Source of the DNA: an uncultured Actinomyces sp.
Lineage (GTDB): Bacteria > Actinomycetota > Actinomycetes > Actinomycetales > Actinomycetaceae
DNA: 29,446 nucleotides
Assembly: GCA_938041695.1 (NCBI GenBank)
Contig: CALISI010000069.1
Location: 1-29,446, forward strand
Direction: 5' to 3'
Made by a program: the position numbers and the translations under genes. Positions 16,224 through 23,670 of the stretch are shown here, one piece after another; the first letter of the stretch is position 1; each line of letters begins with the position of its first letter. Under the pieces are notes generated by a model. That model ran no database searches, was not told the origin of the DNA, and saw only the letters and a list, made by a program, of their open reading frames with translations.

Positions 16224-16703
16224 ATGAGCTTCTTTGACATGACTTCTGACGCCGACGTTGAGGACGACCTGGATCGCGTTGAGACCGACATGGTCGTGGA
16301 CTGCGACATTGAGGCCGCGTGGGCGCTCGTGTCGGAGCCGGGCTGGTGGGTCAATGACGGCCCGCTGGGTGACCACGAGGTGAGCCTCGGGGATGACGGA
16401 ATTTATCGCGTGAGCGACCCGGACGCCGGCGACTGGCTGATCGAAAAGGCCGACGAGGATCCGATGGATGTCGTCGCCTTCCGCTGGTACCCGCTGGCCG
16501 ACGACGAGCTGCCCGACGAGTACGCGACCCGCATTGAGGTCTCCCTGTCCGAGGAGCGCGGCGGCGTCGCCATCCACGTGGAGGAGTCGGGTCTGGCGTC
16601 GGTCTCCGACGACGAGGCCGAGGCCCGCCAGGCGTACGAGGACGCGATCGGCATGTGGGAACAGGTCCTGGCCGCGGCGAAGACCTACCTCGAGGGCCGC
16701 TGA
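16224..16703 (+). CDS. SRPBCC (START-like) domain protein
   Basis: This 159-residue acidic protein has the pattern of the AHSA1/polyketide-cyclase-like SRPBCC fold. VETDMVVDCDIEAAWALVSEPGWW gives the first strand and helix, VVAFRWYPL and TRIEVSLSEERGGVAIHVEESGL the later strands, and a final helix from about 125 (EARQAYEDAIGMWEQVLAAAKTYL) closes the hydrophobic pocket. The fold binds small hydrophobic ligands or co-chaperone clients; nothing here identifies the ligand. The start at 16224 has no strong ribosome site; the ATG at 16239 is an alternative. The gene faces a repeat-filled island and has no operon partner. Confidence 0.78.
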   Translation: MSFFDMTSDADVEDDLDRVETDMVVDCDIEAAWALVSEPGWWVNDGPLGDHEVSLGDDGIYRVSDPDAGDWLIEKADEDPMDVVAFRWYPLADDELPDEYATRIEVSLSEERGGVAIHVEESGLASVSDDEAEARQAYEDAIGMWEQVLAAAKTYLEGR

Positions 16704-16726
16704 GCGTCTAGGCTTGCGAGCTCCCG

Positions 16727-16840
16727 GCACCTGCTGGTGTCGGCGGAGTGCCGTCCTTTCGACGTCAGGGTCGTTGGCTGCGGAGGGTTGGCGTCGTTGC
16801 GGCATCTGCTGGTGTCGTCGAGGTTCCGTCGTTGCGGCAT
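16727..16840. repeat. Degenerate direct repeats at the left end of the repeat island
   Basis: A 29-bp sequence containing CTGCTGGTGTCG occurs at 16727-16755 and 16802-16830 (about 24 of 29 identical). A 13-mer GTCGTTGCGGCAT occurs twice around 16793 and 16828. They lie just after the SRPBCC stop and have no visible relation to the elements further right. Confidence 0.5.
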
Positions 16841-16966
16841 TCCGCCGCAAGTGACTCGTAGTTAGCGTGTTGCCAGACTTTGCACTCCCGCGGCCTCACG
16901 CCCGCAGGGGTTGTTTGTTGGCGGTGCGGTTCACGGATGGTGAGCTGAGTGTCCGTCCGGGTGTGT

Positions 16967-17092
16967 CTCCCAAATTTCACACGTAATTCCCCCGTGGGTG
17001 CTTCAACATTTTAAGTCAGAACGTTGAAATTCTGCTGTTTCTGGGGTGTTGTTGCGTGTGGCCGTCAGGGAATTACGTGCGGAATTGGTGAG
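16967..17092. repeat. Inverted-repeat element, copy 1
   Basis: A 126-base element bounded by CTCCCAAATTTC on the left and a GAATTGGTGAG end on the right. Its 19-base terminal arms (16973-16991 and 17068-17086) pair with one mismatch and one wobble. Inside is a smaller dyad, TTCAAC at 17002-17007 and GTTGAA at 17023-17028. A second copy lies at 17451-17575, with matching changes on both sides of the stem. It has no open frame of note. Confidence 0.75.
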
Positions 17093-17165
17093 TGTGGGGA
17101 CGGTGGCGCGGTGTTGGCTGCGGGCCGCCGGACGTTCGCCGCGGTGGGGCTTGTGCGCGTAGGTG

Positions 17166-17230
17166 CTGCACCCGATCCGTGGGCAGTGCACCCGTTCTGA
17201 TCGGGTGCAGCGTCCCGTAAGAGGTGTAAT
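17166..17230. repeat. Mirror array 0 (diverged copy of the 20-bp phased array)
   Basis: CTGCACCCG at 17166 and GTGCACCCG at 17186 are 20 bp apart. The inverted CGGGTGCAG starts at 17202, 16 bp after the second direct copy. A degenerate inverted copy (GAGGTGTAATGCC) begins at 17221. The core TGCAC and the geometry match arrays 1 and 2, but the flanking letters differ. Confidence 0.6.
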
Positions 17231-17284
17231 GCCCGGTGTGGGAGTTGCTGTGCGAACCATGGTGGAGCTTGTGACTTCGAAGCG

Positions 17285-17389
17285 TTGCACTAGTTGAAGG
17301 AGCAATGCACTAGATGGGGGAGCATTGCACTGGATAGTAGCTAGTGCAATGCCCTGCTAAGTAGTGCAATGCTGGCGAAAGTAGTGCAA
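17285..17389. repeat. Mirror array 1: three direct and three inverted TTGCACTAG copies, 20-bp phased
   Basis: Direct copies start at 17285 (TTGCACTAG), 17305 (ATGCACTAG) and 17325 (TTGCACTGG). Inverted copies start at 17341 (CTAGTGCAA), 17361 and 17381 (both GTAGTGCAA). Spacing within each half is exactly 20 bp, and the central pair is separated by 7 bases. Each inverted copy continues as TGC. No gene overlaps. Confidence 0.85.
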
Positions 17390-17450
17390 TGCCTCCCGGT
17401 GCCGAATGATGGGGAGCTGTATTGACGTGGGCGGGGAGCGGGCGTCAGCG

Positions 17451-17575
17451 CTCCCAAATTTCGCATGCAATTCCCCTGTGTGTACTTCAACTTTTGAAGT
17501 CAGAACGTTGAAATCATGCGGTTTTTGAGGTGGTGCTGTGTGTGGCCGTCGGGGAATTGCATGCGAAATTGATGA
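17451..17575. repeat. Inverted-repeat element, copy 2
   Basis: This is the second copy of the element at 16967. The arms at 17457-17476 and 17551-17570 form a perfect 20-bp stem. The inner dyad is at 17486-17491 and 17507-17512. The central part, from the inner dyad through TGTGGCCGTC, is well conserved between copies. Confidence 0.8.
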
Positions 17576-17613
17576 GGCCGCCGTGTTTACTCCACTGTGT
17601 GAGTGGGCAAGCA

Positions 17614-17718
17614 TTGCACTAGTTGAAGGAGCAAAACACTAGATGGGGGAGCGTTGCACTGGATAGTAGCTAGTGCAATGCCTGGCTAACTAGTGCATTA
17701 CATGCGCAAGTAGCGCAA
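17614..17718. repeat. Mirror array 2: second 3+3 array with identical 20-bp phasing
   Basis: Direct copies start at 17614 (TTGCACTAG), 17634 (AAACACTAG) and 17654 (TTGCACTGG). Inverted copies start at 17670 (CTAGTGCAA), 17690 (CTAGTGCAT) and 17710 (GTAGCGCAA). Spacing, the central 7-base gap ATAGTAG and the outer flank CCTCCCGG all repeat those of array 1, although three of the six copies have diverged. Confidence 0.85.
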
Positions 17719-17757
17719 CGCCTCCCGGCGCGTGCCGACTGCGTCGTGAGCTGCGCT

Positions 17758-18270
17758 TTACCGTTCCGAGGCCTCTTGTTCTGCTGCCACATGATCGGTG
17801 GCCTCACGCTCAGCGGCCTCACGCTCAGCGGCCTCACGCTCCGCCTCGCGGGCTGCCTTCTTGGCGCGGGCGCGGGCCTCGACCTCTTCGGGGGTGAGTG
17901 GGCCCTGCGTCGAACCGTCGCTGCCGTCGGTGCGCTCCCACGAAATGGCGAGGCTGTCGCGCGCGCCGAAACGCGCCAGGTGGATGCCGACGATGAATTC
18001 GAGGCGATCAGCGCGCTCGGGCTCCGTGCGCAGCTCAAGCCTCAGATTAGATGCCGACGCGACGACGTCGAAGCGCCCCAGGACCGGACCCTCGCGGTCG
18101 AACAGTAGGTATCCGCTGCTCGCTTCCTCGTCCCAGAAGCCGGTGATCTTGTGTCCCATGTGGCTGACGAGCTGCTTGCCGTAGCGCGCCGCCCGCTCGG
18201 TCGGGATCATGGCCACGGAGATCAGGGGGAACGAGGTCTCGCCCGTCGAACGCGTCGAATTTAGCGTCAT
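17758..18270 (-). CDS. DUF2218 domain-containing protein
   Basis: The 170-residue protein has a DUF2218 domain at about 15-110: AMIPTERAARYGKQLVSHMGHKI, then the hydrophobic strand SGYLLFDREGPVLGRF, and LEFIVGIHLARFGARD. From about 125 the chain is a charged Ala/Glu/Arg helix built from 5-residue AEREA units (15-bp tandem repeats near 17812-17856), probably a coiled coil and possibly variable in length. DUF2218 genes often accompany siderophore or iron-uptake genes in Actinobacteria. A possible iron-regulator box overlaps the start here. The ATG at 18270 has no ribosome site, so the mRNA may be leaderless. The gene is divergent from the permease. Confidence 0.82.
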   Translation of the reverse strand: MTLNSTRSTGETSFPLISVAMIPTERAARYGKQLVSHMGHKITGFWDEEASSGYLLFDREGPVLGRFDVVASASNLRLELRTEPERADRLEFIVGIHLARFGARDSLAISWERTDGSDGSTQGPLTPEEVEARARAKKAAREAEREAAEREAAEREATDHVAAEQEASER

Positions 18271-18283
18271 AAGGCAAACCTAA
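18270..18283 (-). promoter_or_regulatory. Possible DtxR/IdeR iron box at the DUF2218 start
   Basis: On the minus strand TTAGGTTTGCCTTA overlaps the first base of the start codon. It differs at two of 14 positions from the palindromic core TTAGGTTAGCCTAA of the DtxR/IdeR consensus. Position and gene family fit iron repression, but this rests on one site. Confidence 0.45.
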
Positions 18284-18433
18284 CTTGAATGCGGCCCTTC
18301 TGCCATGTGGGGATCTAGATTCGGTCATGAGCGTGCCCGTGCGGTAGCGTTGGAGAGTCAAGCGCTTCGCGAGAGCGCGCAAAGACCGCGCAAAACGTCC
18401 CAGGTGGGGCGGGAGCAGGCAGAAGGAACAACG

Positions 18434-19903
18434 ATGACAGTCGAGAACATCGAACACGGCGAGCCGCGCCAGGGCGGCGAAAAGCTTCAGCGCACGCTGA
18501 AAAACCGCCACATTCAGCTGATTGCCATTGGCGGCGCGATCGGCACGGGCCTGTTCATGGGCTCGGGTAAGACGATTTCCGTCGCGGGCCCCTCGATCCT
18601 GCTGGTCTACATGATCATTGGCGCGGTGCTCTTCCTGTTCATGCGCACTCTGGGTGAGCTGCTGCTCTCCGACCACAAGTACGCGACCTTCGCGGACATT
18701 GCGCGCGATCTGATCGGCCCGTGGGCTGGCTTCGTGACCGGGTGGACCTATTGGGCGTGCTGGGTGGTCACCGGCGTCGCGGACATGATTGCGATTACCG
18801 GCTACACGCACTTCTGGTGGCCGGACTTGCCTGCGTGGGTTCCCATTGGCGCGACGACCCTGCTGCTCTTCGCTCTGAATGCGATGACGGTCAAGGCCTT
18901 CGGCGAGACGGAATTCTGGTTCGCCCTCATTAAGATCGTCGCGATCATTGCGCTGGTCATCGTCGGTTTTGCCATGGTTGCGATGGGCACCGTCGATACC
19001 GAGGGAACCGCGGCCGCGGTCTCCAACCTCTGGAGCCACGGCGGCTTCTTCCCGACCGGATTCACCGGCTTCCTCGGCGGCTTCCAGATCGCTCTCTTCG
19101 CCTTCATCGGAATCGAGATGGTGGGTACGACCGTCGCTGAGACCGACGACCCGGACAACACCCTCCCGAAGGCCGTTAACTCCATCCCCGTTCGCATCAT
19201 GCTCTTCTACGTGGCGGCGCTCGCGGCCATCATGATGGTGACCCCGTGGGATCAGGTGAGCCCCGAGAAATCACCCTTCGTCACGATGTTTTCGCTGACC
19301 GGCCTGGGCGCAGCGGCGACGATCGTGAACCTGGTGGTTCTCTCCTCGGCGGCCTCAAGCGCGAACTCGGGCATCTACTCGACGTCGCGCATGCTCTACG
19401 GCCTGGCCCGTCAGGAGCAGGCACCCAGCATCTTCGCGCGCCTCTCCAAGCACCACGTGCCCCTCAACGCCCTGTTCCTGTCGTGCGTGTGCCTGCTGTC
19501 GGGCATCGTCATCATGGGCATGGGTGGTTCGATTTCCGCGGCGTTCACGCTGGTGACCTCGGTGTCGGCCACGCTGTTCATGGGTGTGTGGGTCGTCATC
19601 GTCGTGTCCTACCTGGTCTACCTGCGCAAGCGCCCGCAGCTGCACACGGCCTCCACGTTCAAGGCTCCCGGTGGCTCGGTCAGCGCGTGGGTCGTCCTGG
19701 CGTTCATGGGCTGCATGGGCGTCATCCTGGCGATGTGGGACGATACCCGCCCGGGCCTCTTCTATTCCCTGATTTGGATCGCGTTCATCGTGGGCGCGGC
19801 CTTCGCGAACCGTCACTTCCTGCTGCGTCGCGCCGAGCGCGGCGTCCTGGGCGACGGTGGTACGGGCGAGGGACCTCATCAGGGCCCTCACCTGCACGAG
19901 TAG
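18434..19903 (+). CDS. cycA: D-serine/D-alanine/glycine:proton symporter-type amino-acid permease
   Basis: The 489-residue protein of the APC superfamily has about 12 membrane segments. It resembles E. coli CycA closely over its whole length: KNRHIQLIAIGGAIGTG, LFMGSGKTISVAGPSI, GPWAGFVTGWTYWACWVVTG, IKIVAIIALVIVGF, FAFIGIEMVGTTVAE, SSAASSANSGIYSTSRMLYG and DDTRPGLFYSLIW. The GAIGTGLF helix 1 break forms the substrate carboxylate site in this family. It should import small neutral D-amino acids, glycine or alanine. The start at 18434 follows AGAAGGA; the upstream in-frame extension is not needed. The C-terminal tail is His-rich (HQGPHLHE). Confidence 0.88.
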   Translation: MTVENIEHGEPRQGGEKLQRTLKNRHIQLIAIGGAIGTGLFMGSGKTISVAGPSILLVYMIIGAVLFLFMRTLGELLLSDHKYATFADIARDLIGPWAGFVTGWTYWACWVVTGVADMIAITGYTHFWWPDLPAWVPIGATTLLLFALNAMTVKAFGETEFWFALIKIVAIIALVIVGFAMVAMGTVDTEGTAAAVSNLWSHGGFFPTGFTGFLGGFQIALFAFIGIEMVGTTVAETDDPDNTLPKAVNSIPVRIMLFYVAALAAIMMVTPWDQVSPEKSPFVTMFSLTGLGAAATIVNLVVLSSAASSANSGIYSTSRMLYGLARQEQAPSIFARLSKHHVPLNALFLSCVCLLSGIVIMGMGGSISAAFTLVTSVSATLFMGVWVVIVVSYLVYLRKRPQLHTASTFKAPGGSVSAWVVLAFMGCMGVILAMWDDTRPGLFYSLIWIAFIVGAAFANRHFLLRRAERGVLGDGGTGEGPHQGPHLHE

Positions 19904-19936
19904 CGCAATGAATACCAAGTGACTATCCTCGCTTGA

Positions 19937-20022
19937 GTGCCACGGGAGCTCGACGAGAGCTGAGAGGGGGAAACCCCCGACCGTAGAACCTGATCCGGAT
20001 CATACCGGCGTAGGAAGGCTCT
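19937..20022 (+). ncRNA. TPP riboswitch (THI element)
   Basis: The conserved blocks are present in order: the CACGGGAGCT start, CTGAGAG at 19960-19966, the variable GGGGGAAACCCCC hairpin, ACCTGATCCGGATCATACC and GCGTAGGAAGG near 20008-20018. It lies about 40 bases ahead of the thiamine-transporter start, so thiamine pyrophosphate is expected to repress that operon. A likely -10 box TATCCT lies at 19924-19929. Confidence 0.95.
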
Positions 20023-20063
20023 TCCCTCGTGGCCGCCGTGCAAAACGAAGGGAGTATTTTCGC

Positions 20064-20663
20064 ATGGCATCCACTGCTCCGTCCCTCCGCTGGAGGGTCA
20101 TTGACATCGTCACCGCCGCCGTCCTGGGCGTCGCGTGCGGCCTCATTTTCGTCATTTGGAACCAGGTGGGCGGTGCCGCCTACGAGGTCCTCAAGGCCGT
20201 TGCCCCCGGCCTGGGCGGCCTCGCGACGGGCATCTGGCTGCTGGGCGGCACGCTCGGCGGCTACGTGATCCGCAAGCCCGGCGCCGCGTTCTTCGTCGAG
20301 CTCATGGCTGCGACCGTCTCCATGGCCCTGGGGTCCCAGTGGGCCGTCGAGACCATCTACTCCGGCCTCGCGCAGGGCCTTGGCGCTGAGATCGTCTTCG
20401 CCCTGGTCGCCTACCGCCGCTTCAACGCGATGATCGTGTCCGGCGCGGGCGCCATGTCCTTCGCCTGTGAGTGGGTCCTCGAGCTCTTCCTCTCCGGCCA
20501 CCTCGAAAAGGGCGTGCTCTACAACGCGATCTACCTGGTGTGCGGTGCGATCTCGGGCGCCGTCCTGGCGGGCCTGCTCGCGTGGGCGCTGACGAGCGCG
20601 CTCGCGAAGACGGGCGCGCTCGACCGTTTTGCTTCGGGACGCGGAGCGCGTGAGCTTGTCTGA
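20064..20663 (+). CDS. ykoE: Thiamine ECF transporter S component, YkoE-type
   Basis: The 199-residue membrane protein has about six hydrophobic segments. RWRVIDIVTAAVLGVACGLIF at the N-terminus and the FVELMAATVSMALGSQWAVE region resemble YkoE, the substrate-binding component for thiamine or its precursor HMP in energy-coupling-factor importers. The TPP riboswitch just upstream supports this. Start at 20064, after AAGGGAG at 20048-20054. It forms a complex with the fused ATPase/EcfT protein encoded next, whose start overlaps its end. Confidence 0.9.
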   Translation: MASTAPSLRWRVIDIVTAAVLGVACGLIFVIWNQVGGAAYEVLKAVAPGLGGLATGIWLLGGTLGGYVIRKPGAAFFVELMAATVSMALGSQWAVETIYSGLAQGLGAEIVFALVAYRRFNAMIVSGAGAMSFACEWVLELFLSGHLEKGVLYNAIYLVCGAISGAVLAGLLAWALTSALAKTGALDRFASGRGARELV

Positions 20664-23076
20664 TTCCCGATCCATGGACGAGGCCCACTCCGCCTCCTCG
20701 CGTCCCGTTTCCTCCCCGGATGGCCGGGTGCCGCTGGGTGAGGGGGCGGGCGCGCGCGTGTGCGCGCGCGACTGGGGATGGCGTCACGCTGGGCGCAAGA
20801 ACCCCGCGCTGTCGGGCGTTGATCTCGATATCGCGCCGGGCGAGCGCGTGCTCGTGTTGGGCCCGTCCGGGTCGGGCAAGTCGACGCTCATGGGCGGCCT
20901 GGCCGGCCTGCTAGGCGGCGCCGAGGAGGGCGAGGCCACCGGCACGCTCACCGTCGATGGCGTAGCCCCGGCCGATGCCAGGGGCCGCGTGGGCCTGCTC
21001 ATGCAGGATCCCGAGGCCCAGGTGGTCCTCGCCCGCGTGGGCGACGACGTGGCCTTCGGCATGGAAAACCTGGGGGTTGCGCGCGAGGAGATCTGGCCGC
21101 GCGTGGAGGAATCGCTGGCGGCCGTGGGCCTGAGCGTCCCCCTTGATCATTCGACGACGGAGCTGTCGGGCGGGCAGAAGCAGCGCCTGGCCCTCGCGTC
21201 GATTCTTGCGATGGGCCCGGGTTTGCTTCTCTTGGACGAGCCCACCGCGAACCTGGACCCGAGTGGTGTCGCCGAGGTGCGCGGCGCCGTCGAAGCCGTC
21301 GTCGAGCGCACGGGCGCGACCGTGGTCGTCGTCGAGCATCGCGTCGACGTGTGGGCCTCCCTCGTGGATCGCGTCATCGTGGTCGCGGACGGCACGGTCG
21401 CGGCCGACGGCCCGCTCGCCGAGGTGCTCGAGCAGCAGGGCGATGCCCTGCGCGAGCGAGGCATCTGGCTGCCCGGCGACGACGTCGCAGCCGAGGTCGG
21501 CCCCGCCCCCGAGGTCCCCCCGGCCTCGGCCGAAGGCCCGGAAGGGGGAGCGCGAGGCACCACCCCGATTGCCCGCGTCACCGACCTGACGATCGGCTAC
21601 GACAAGAATTCCCCCGTGCGATCCGGCATCGACCTGACGATCGAGCGCGGGGTCTCCACCTGCATCGTTGGCGCTAACGGCGCCGGAAAATCGACCTTCG
21701 CGCTGACGCTGGCGGGCCTCCTGCCGCCCATCTCGGGCACGGTCGAGGTCGAGACCTCCGACGGCACGCGCGGCGACCCCCACGAGTGGAGCAGTAAGCA
21801 GCTGCTCGGCCGCATGTCGATGGTCTTCCAGGAGCCCGAATACCAGTTCCTGGCCTCCACCGTCGCCGAGGAACTCGCGATCGGCCCGCGCGCAGCCGGC
21901 ATGACCGACGAGGAGATCGCCCCCCTCGTCGACGAGCACCTCGAGGCGCTGGGCCTCACTAGGCTTGCGCACGCCAACCCCATGACCCTGTCGGGCGGTG
22001 AGAAGCGCCGCCTGTCGGTGGCGACTGCGCTCATCAGCGCCCCCGAGCTGCTGATCCTCGACGAGCCGACGTTCGGCCAGGATCGCGGCACGTGGCTGGG
22101 CCTCGTGCGCCTGCTGCGTGCCGCCCTCGCGCGCGGCGTCACCCTGGTCTCGATCACGCACGACCCCGCGTTCGTGGCCGCGATGGGCCAGCGCGTCGTC
22201 GACCTCGGGCAGGTCGGAACGCGCGGCGGAGCCCCCGAGGATTCCACGGACGAGGCCGGGGCCGCCCCCGTCGGTAACGTTCACGATGAGGGCACGAAGC
22301 CCGGCCCGCAGCGCGGTGCCCGAGGCCTGCTCGCCCGCACGAATCCCGTCGCCCGCGTGCTCGCCCTCCTTGTGGCCACGACGCCCCTGCTGATCACGAT
22401 TGACCCGGTGAGCGCGGGCGTGGCCCTCGCCCTCGAGCTCGCGCTCATGCCCCTGTCGGGCGTGTCCGCGCGCAGCTTCTTCCTCAAGGCCACGCCGCTG
22501 CTCGTGGCCGCGCCGCTGGGCGCGCTGTCCATGCTGCTCTACGCAAGCCCGGGTGGACACGTTTACTGGCAGCTTGGTCCCGCAGCGATCTCAGACCACT
22601 CGATGTGGCTGGCCCTGGGCATCGGCCTGCGCATGTGCGCGATCGTCATGCCCGCGATCGCGCTGCTCGACCGCATCGACCCCACCGACATGGGCGACGG
22701 CCTCGCGCAGATCCTGCACCTGCCCGCCCGCCCGGTCCTCGCCGCGCTCGCGGGCGCGCGCATGACGTCGCTGATGGCGGCCGACTGGAAGGCCCTCGAG
22801 CGTGCGCGGCGCGCCCGAGGCGTGGGCGACGCCTCGCGCATCCGTTCCTTCCTGCGCGGCGCCTTTTCGCTGCTGGTGTTCGCGCTGCGTCGCTCCGGCA
22901 AGCTGGCCACGACGATGGAGGCCCGGGGCTTCGGTGCGGCAGGCACGCGCACGTGGGCGCGCCCCTCGCGCCTGCGCGCCGCCGACGCGGTCCTCATGAT
23001 TGTCGCCGTCGCTGTTCCCGCGATTGCGCTGGCCGCGAGCGTCTGGGCGGGCACTTTCGCCCTGGTGGGCCGATGA
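20650..23076 (+). CDS. Thiamine ECF transporter: two ATPase domains fused to the EcfT membrane component (YkoD-YkoC fusion)
   Basis: This 808-residue fusion supplies both ATPases and the transmembrane coupling subunit of the thiamine ECF importer. ATPase 1 has Walker A GPSGSGKST (71-79), signature LSGGQ (172-176) and Walker B LLLLDE (192-197). ATPase 2 has GANGAGKST (341-349), LSGGE (447-451) and LLILDEPT (from 467). A Pro/Glu-rich linker joins them. From about 558 the chain is an EcfT domain with several membrane segments and two Ala-Arg-Gly coupling motifs (RRARGVGD and MEARGFG). The GTG at 20650, behind GGAG and overlapping ykoE, is my preferred start; the ATG at 20674 is an alternative. 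In Bacillus these are separate proteins; fusions occur in Actinobacteria. Its stop overlaps the next start (ATGA). Confidence 0.9.
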   Translation: MSLSDSRSMDEAHSASSRPVSSPDGRVPLGEGAGARVCARDWGWRHAGRKNPALSGVDLDIAPGERVLVLGPSGSGKSTLMGGLAGLLGGAEEGEATGTLTVDGVAPADARGRVGLLMQDPEAQVVLARVGDDVAFGMENLGVAREEIWPRVEESLAAVGLSVPLDHSTTELSGGQKQRLALASILAMGPGLLLLDEPTANLDPSGVAEVRGAVEAVVERTGATVVVVEHRVDVWASLVDRVIVVADGTVAADGPLAEVLEQQGDALRERGIWLPGDDVAAEVGPAPEVPPASAEGPEGGARGTTPIARVTDLTIGYDKNSPVRSGIDLTIERGVSTCIVGANGAGKSTFALTLAGLLPPISGTVEVETSDGTRGDPHEWSSKQLLGRMSMVFQEPEYQFLASTVAEELAIGPRAAGMTDEEIAPLVDEHLEALGLTRLAHANPMTLSGGEKRRLSVATALISAPELLILDEPTFGQDRGTWLGLVRLLRAALARGVTLVSITHDPAFVAAMGQRVVDLGQVGTRGGAPEDSTDEAGAAPVGNVHDEGTKPGPQRGARGLLARTNPVARVLALLVATTPLLITIDPVSAGVALALELALMPLSGVSARSFFLKATPLLVAAPLGALSMLLYASPGGHVYWQLGPAAISDHSMWLALGIGLRMCAIVMPAIALLDRIDPTDMGDGLAQILHLPARPVLAALAGARMTSLMAADWKALERARRARGVGDASRIRSFLRGAFSLLVFALRRSGKLATTMEARGFGAAGTRTWARPSRLRAADAVLMIVAVAVPAIALAASVWAGTFALVGR

Positions 23077-23666
23077 GCGGCCTGACCTGGGAAGACGTGA
23101 GCGGGGGAGCGGGCCTGCGGGTCACCGTCCCCGTCACGATGGGCCCCGATGAGGCCGCCCGTGAGCTCGCCCCCCGCCTGAGTGCCCTGGCGGGGGAGCG
23201 GGCCCCGGCCTCGTTCGACGAGAAGAGCGACAAGCTCGGCGTCCCGGTCGTCACGATCGACGGCTACTCCGGGGCGGGCAAGTCCACGCTGGCCGCCGCG
23301 ATCGCTCGGCTCGTGAACGGCTGGCAGGTGCTGCACCTCGACGACTGGTACCCCGGCTGGGACGGCCTCGCGGAGGGCGCTGACATCGCGCGTCGAATTG
23401 CCGCCGACCTGCGGGAAGGACGGGCCTCGTCCTACGAGGCCTGGGATTGGGACAAGGGAACGACCGGGGCGACGATCCGCGTCCCCCTCGTCCCGACCAT
23501 CATCGAGGGCTGCGGTGCCATCGAGGCCGAGGCCGACATCGCCATCTGGATCGCCGACCCAGGCGAGGACGAGCGGCGCAGTCGGGCGCTGGCGCGCGAT
23601 GGGCAGACCTACGCGCCACACTGGCGGCGCTGGGCCGACCAGGACCTGGTGCGCTCGATACACTAG
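23073..23666 (+). CDS. P-loop kinase-like protein (uridine kinase superfamily)
   Basis: The 197-residue cytoplasmic protein has a Walker A loop GYSGAGKS (64-71) preceded by VVTIDG, and HLDDWYPGWDG after the next strand, at the place where uridine-kinase-like enzymes carry the Asp that activates the acceptor hydroxyl. IIEGCGAIEAEADIAIWI is the third strand of the fold, and ERRSRALARDG is a lid-like arginine segment. Residues 1-55 are an extra variable part. The substrate is unknown. The 4-base overlap with the thiamine transporter gene means coupled translation, so phosphorylation of thiamine, HMP or a nucleoside is possible, but no thiamine kinase motif was recognised. Confidence 0.75.
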   Translation: MSGLTWEDVSGGAGLRVTVPVTMGPDEAARELAPRLSALAGERAPASFDEKSDKLGVPVVTIDGYSGAGKSTLAAAIARLVNGWQVLHLDDWYPGWDGLAEGADIARRIAADLREGRASSYEAWDWDKGTTGATIRVPLVPTIIEGCGAIEAEADIAIWIADPGEDERRSRALARDGQTYAPHWRRWADQDLVRSIH

Positions 23667-23670
23667 GCGC

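Noticed and set aside
17357..17614. Small minus-strand frames over the inverted-repeat elements
   Set aside because: They cross the structured repeats, differ between copies and have no start signal; the DNA structure explains the conservation.
17285..17718. CRISPR array
   Set aside because: Repeats are 9 bp with 11-bp gaps, half are inverted, spacers are not unique and no cas gene is present.
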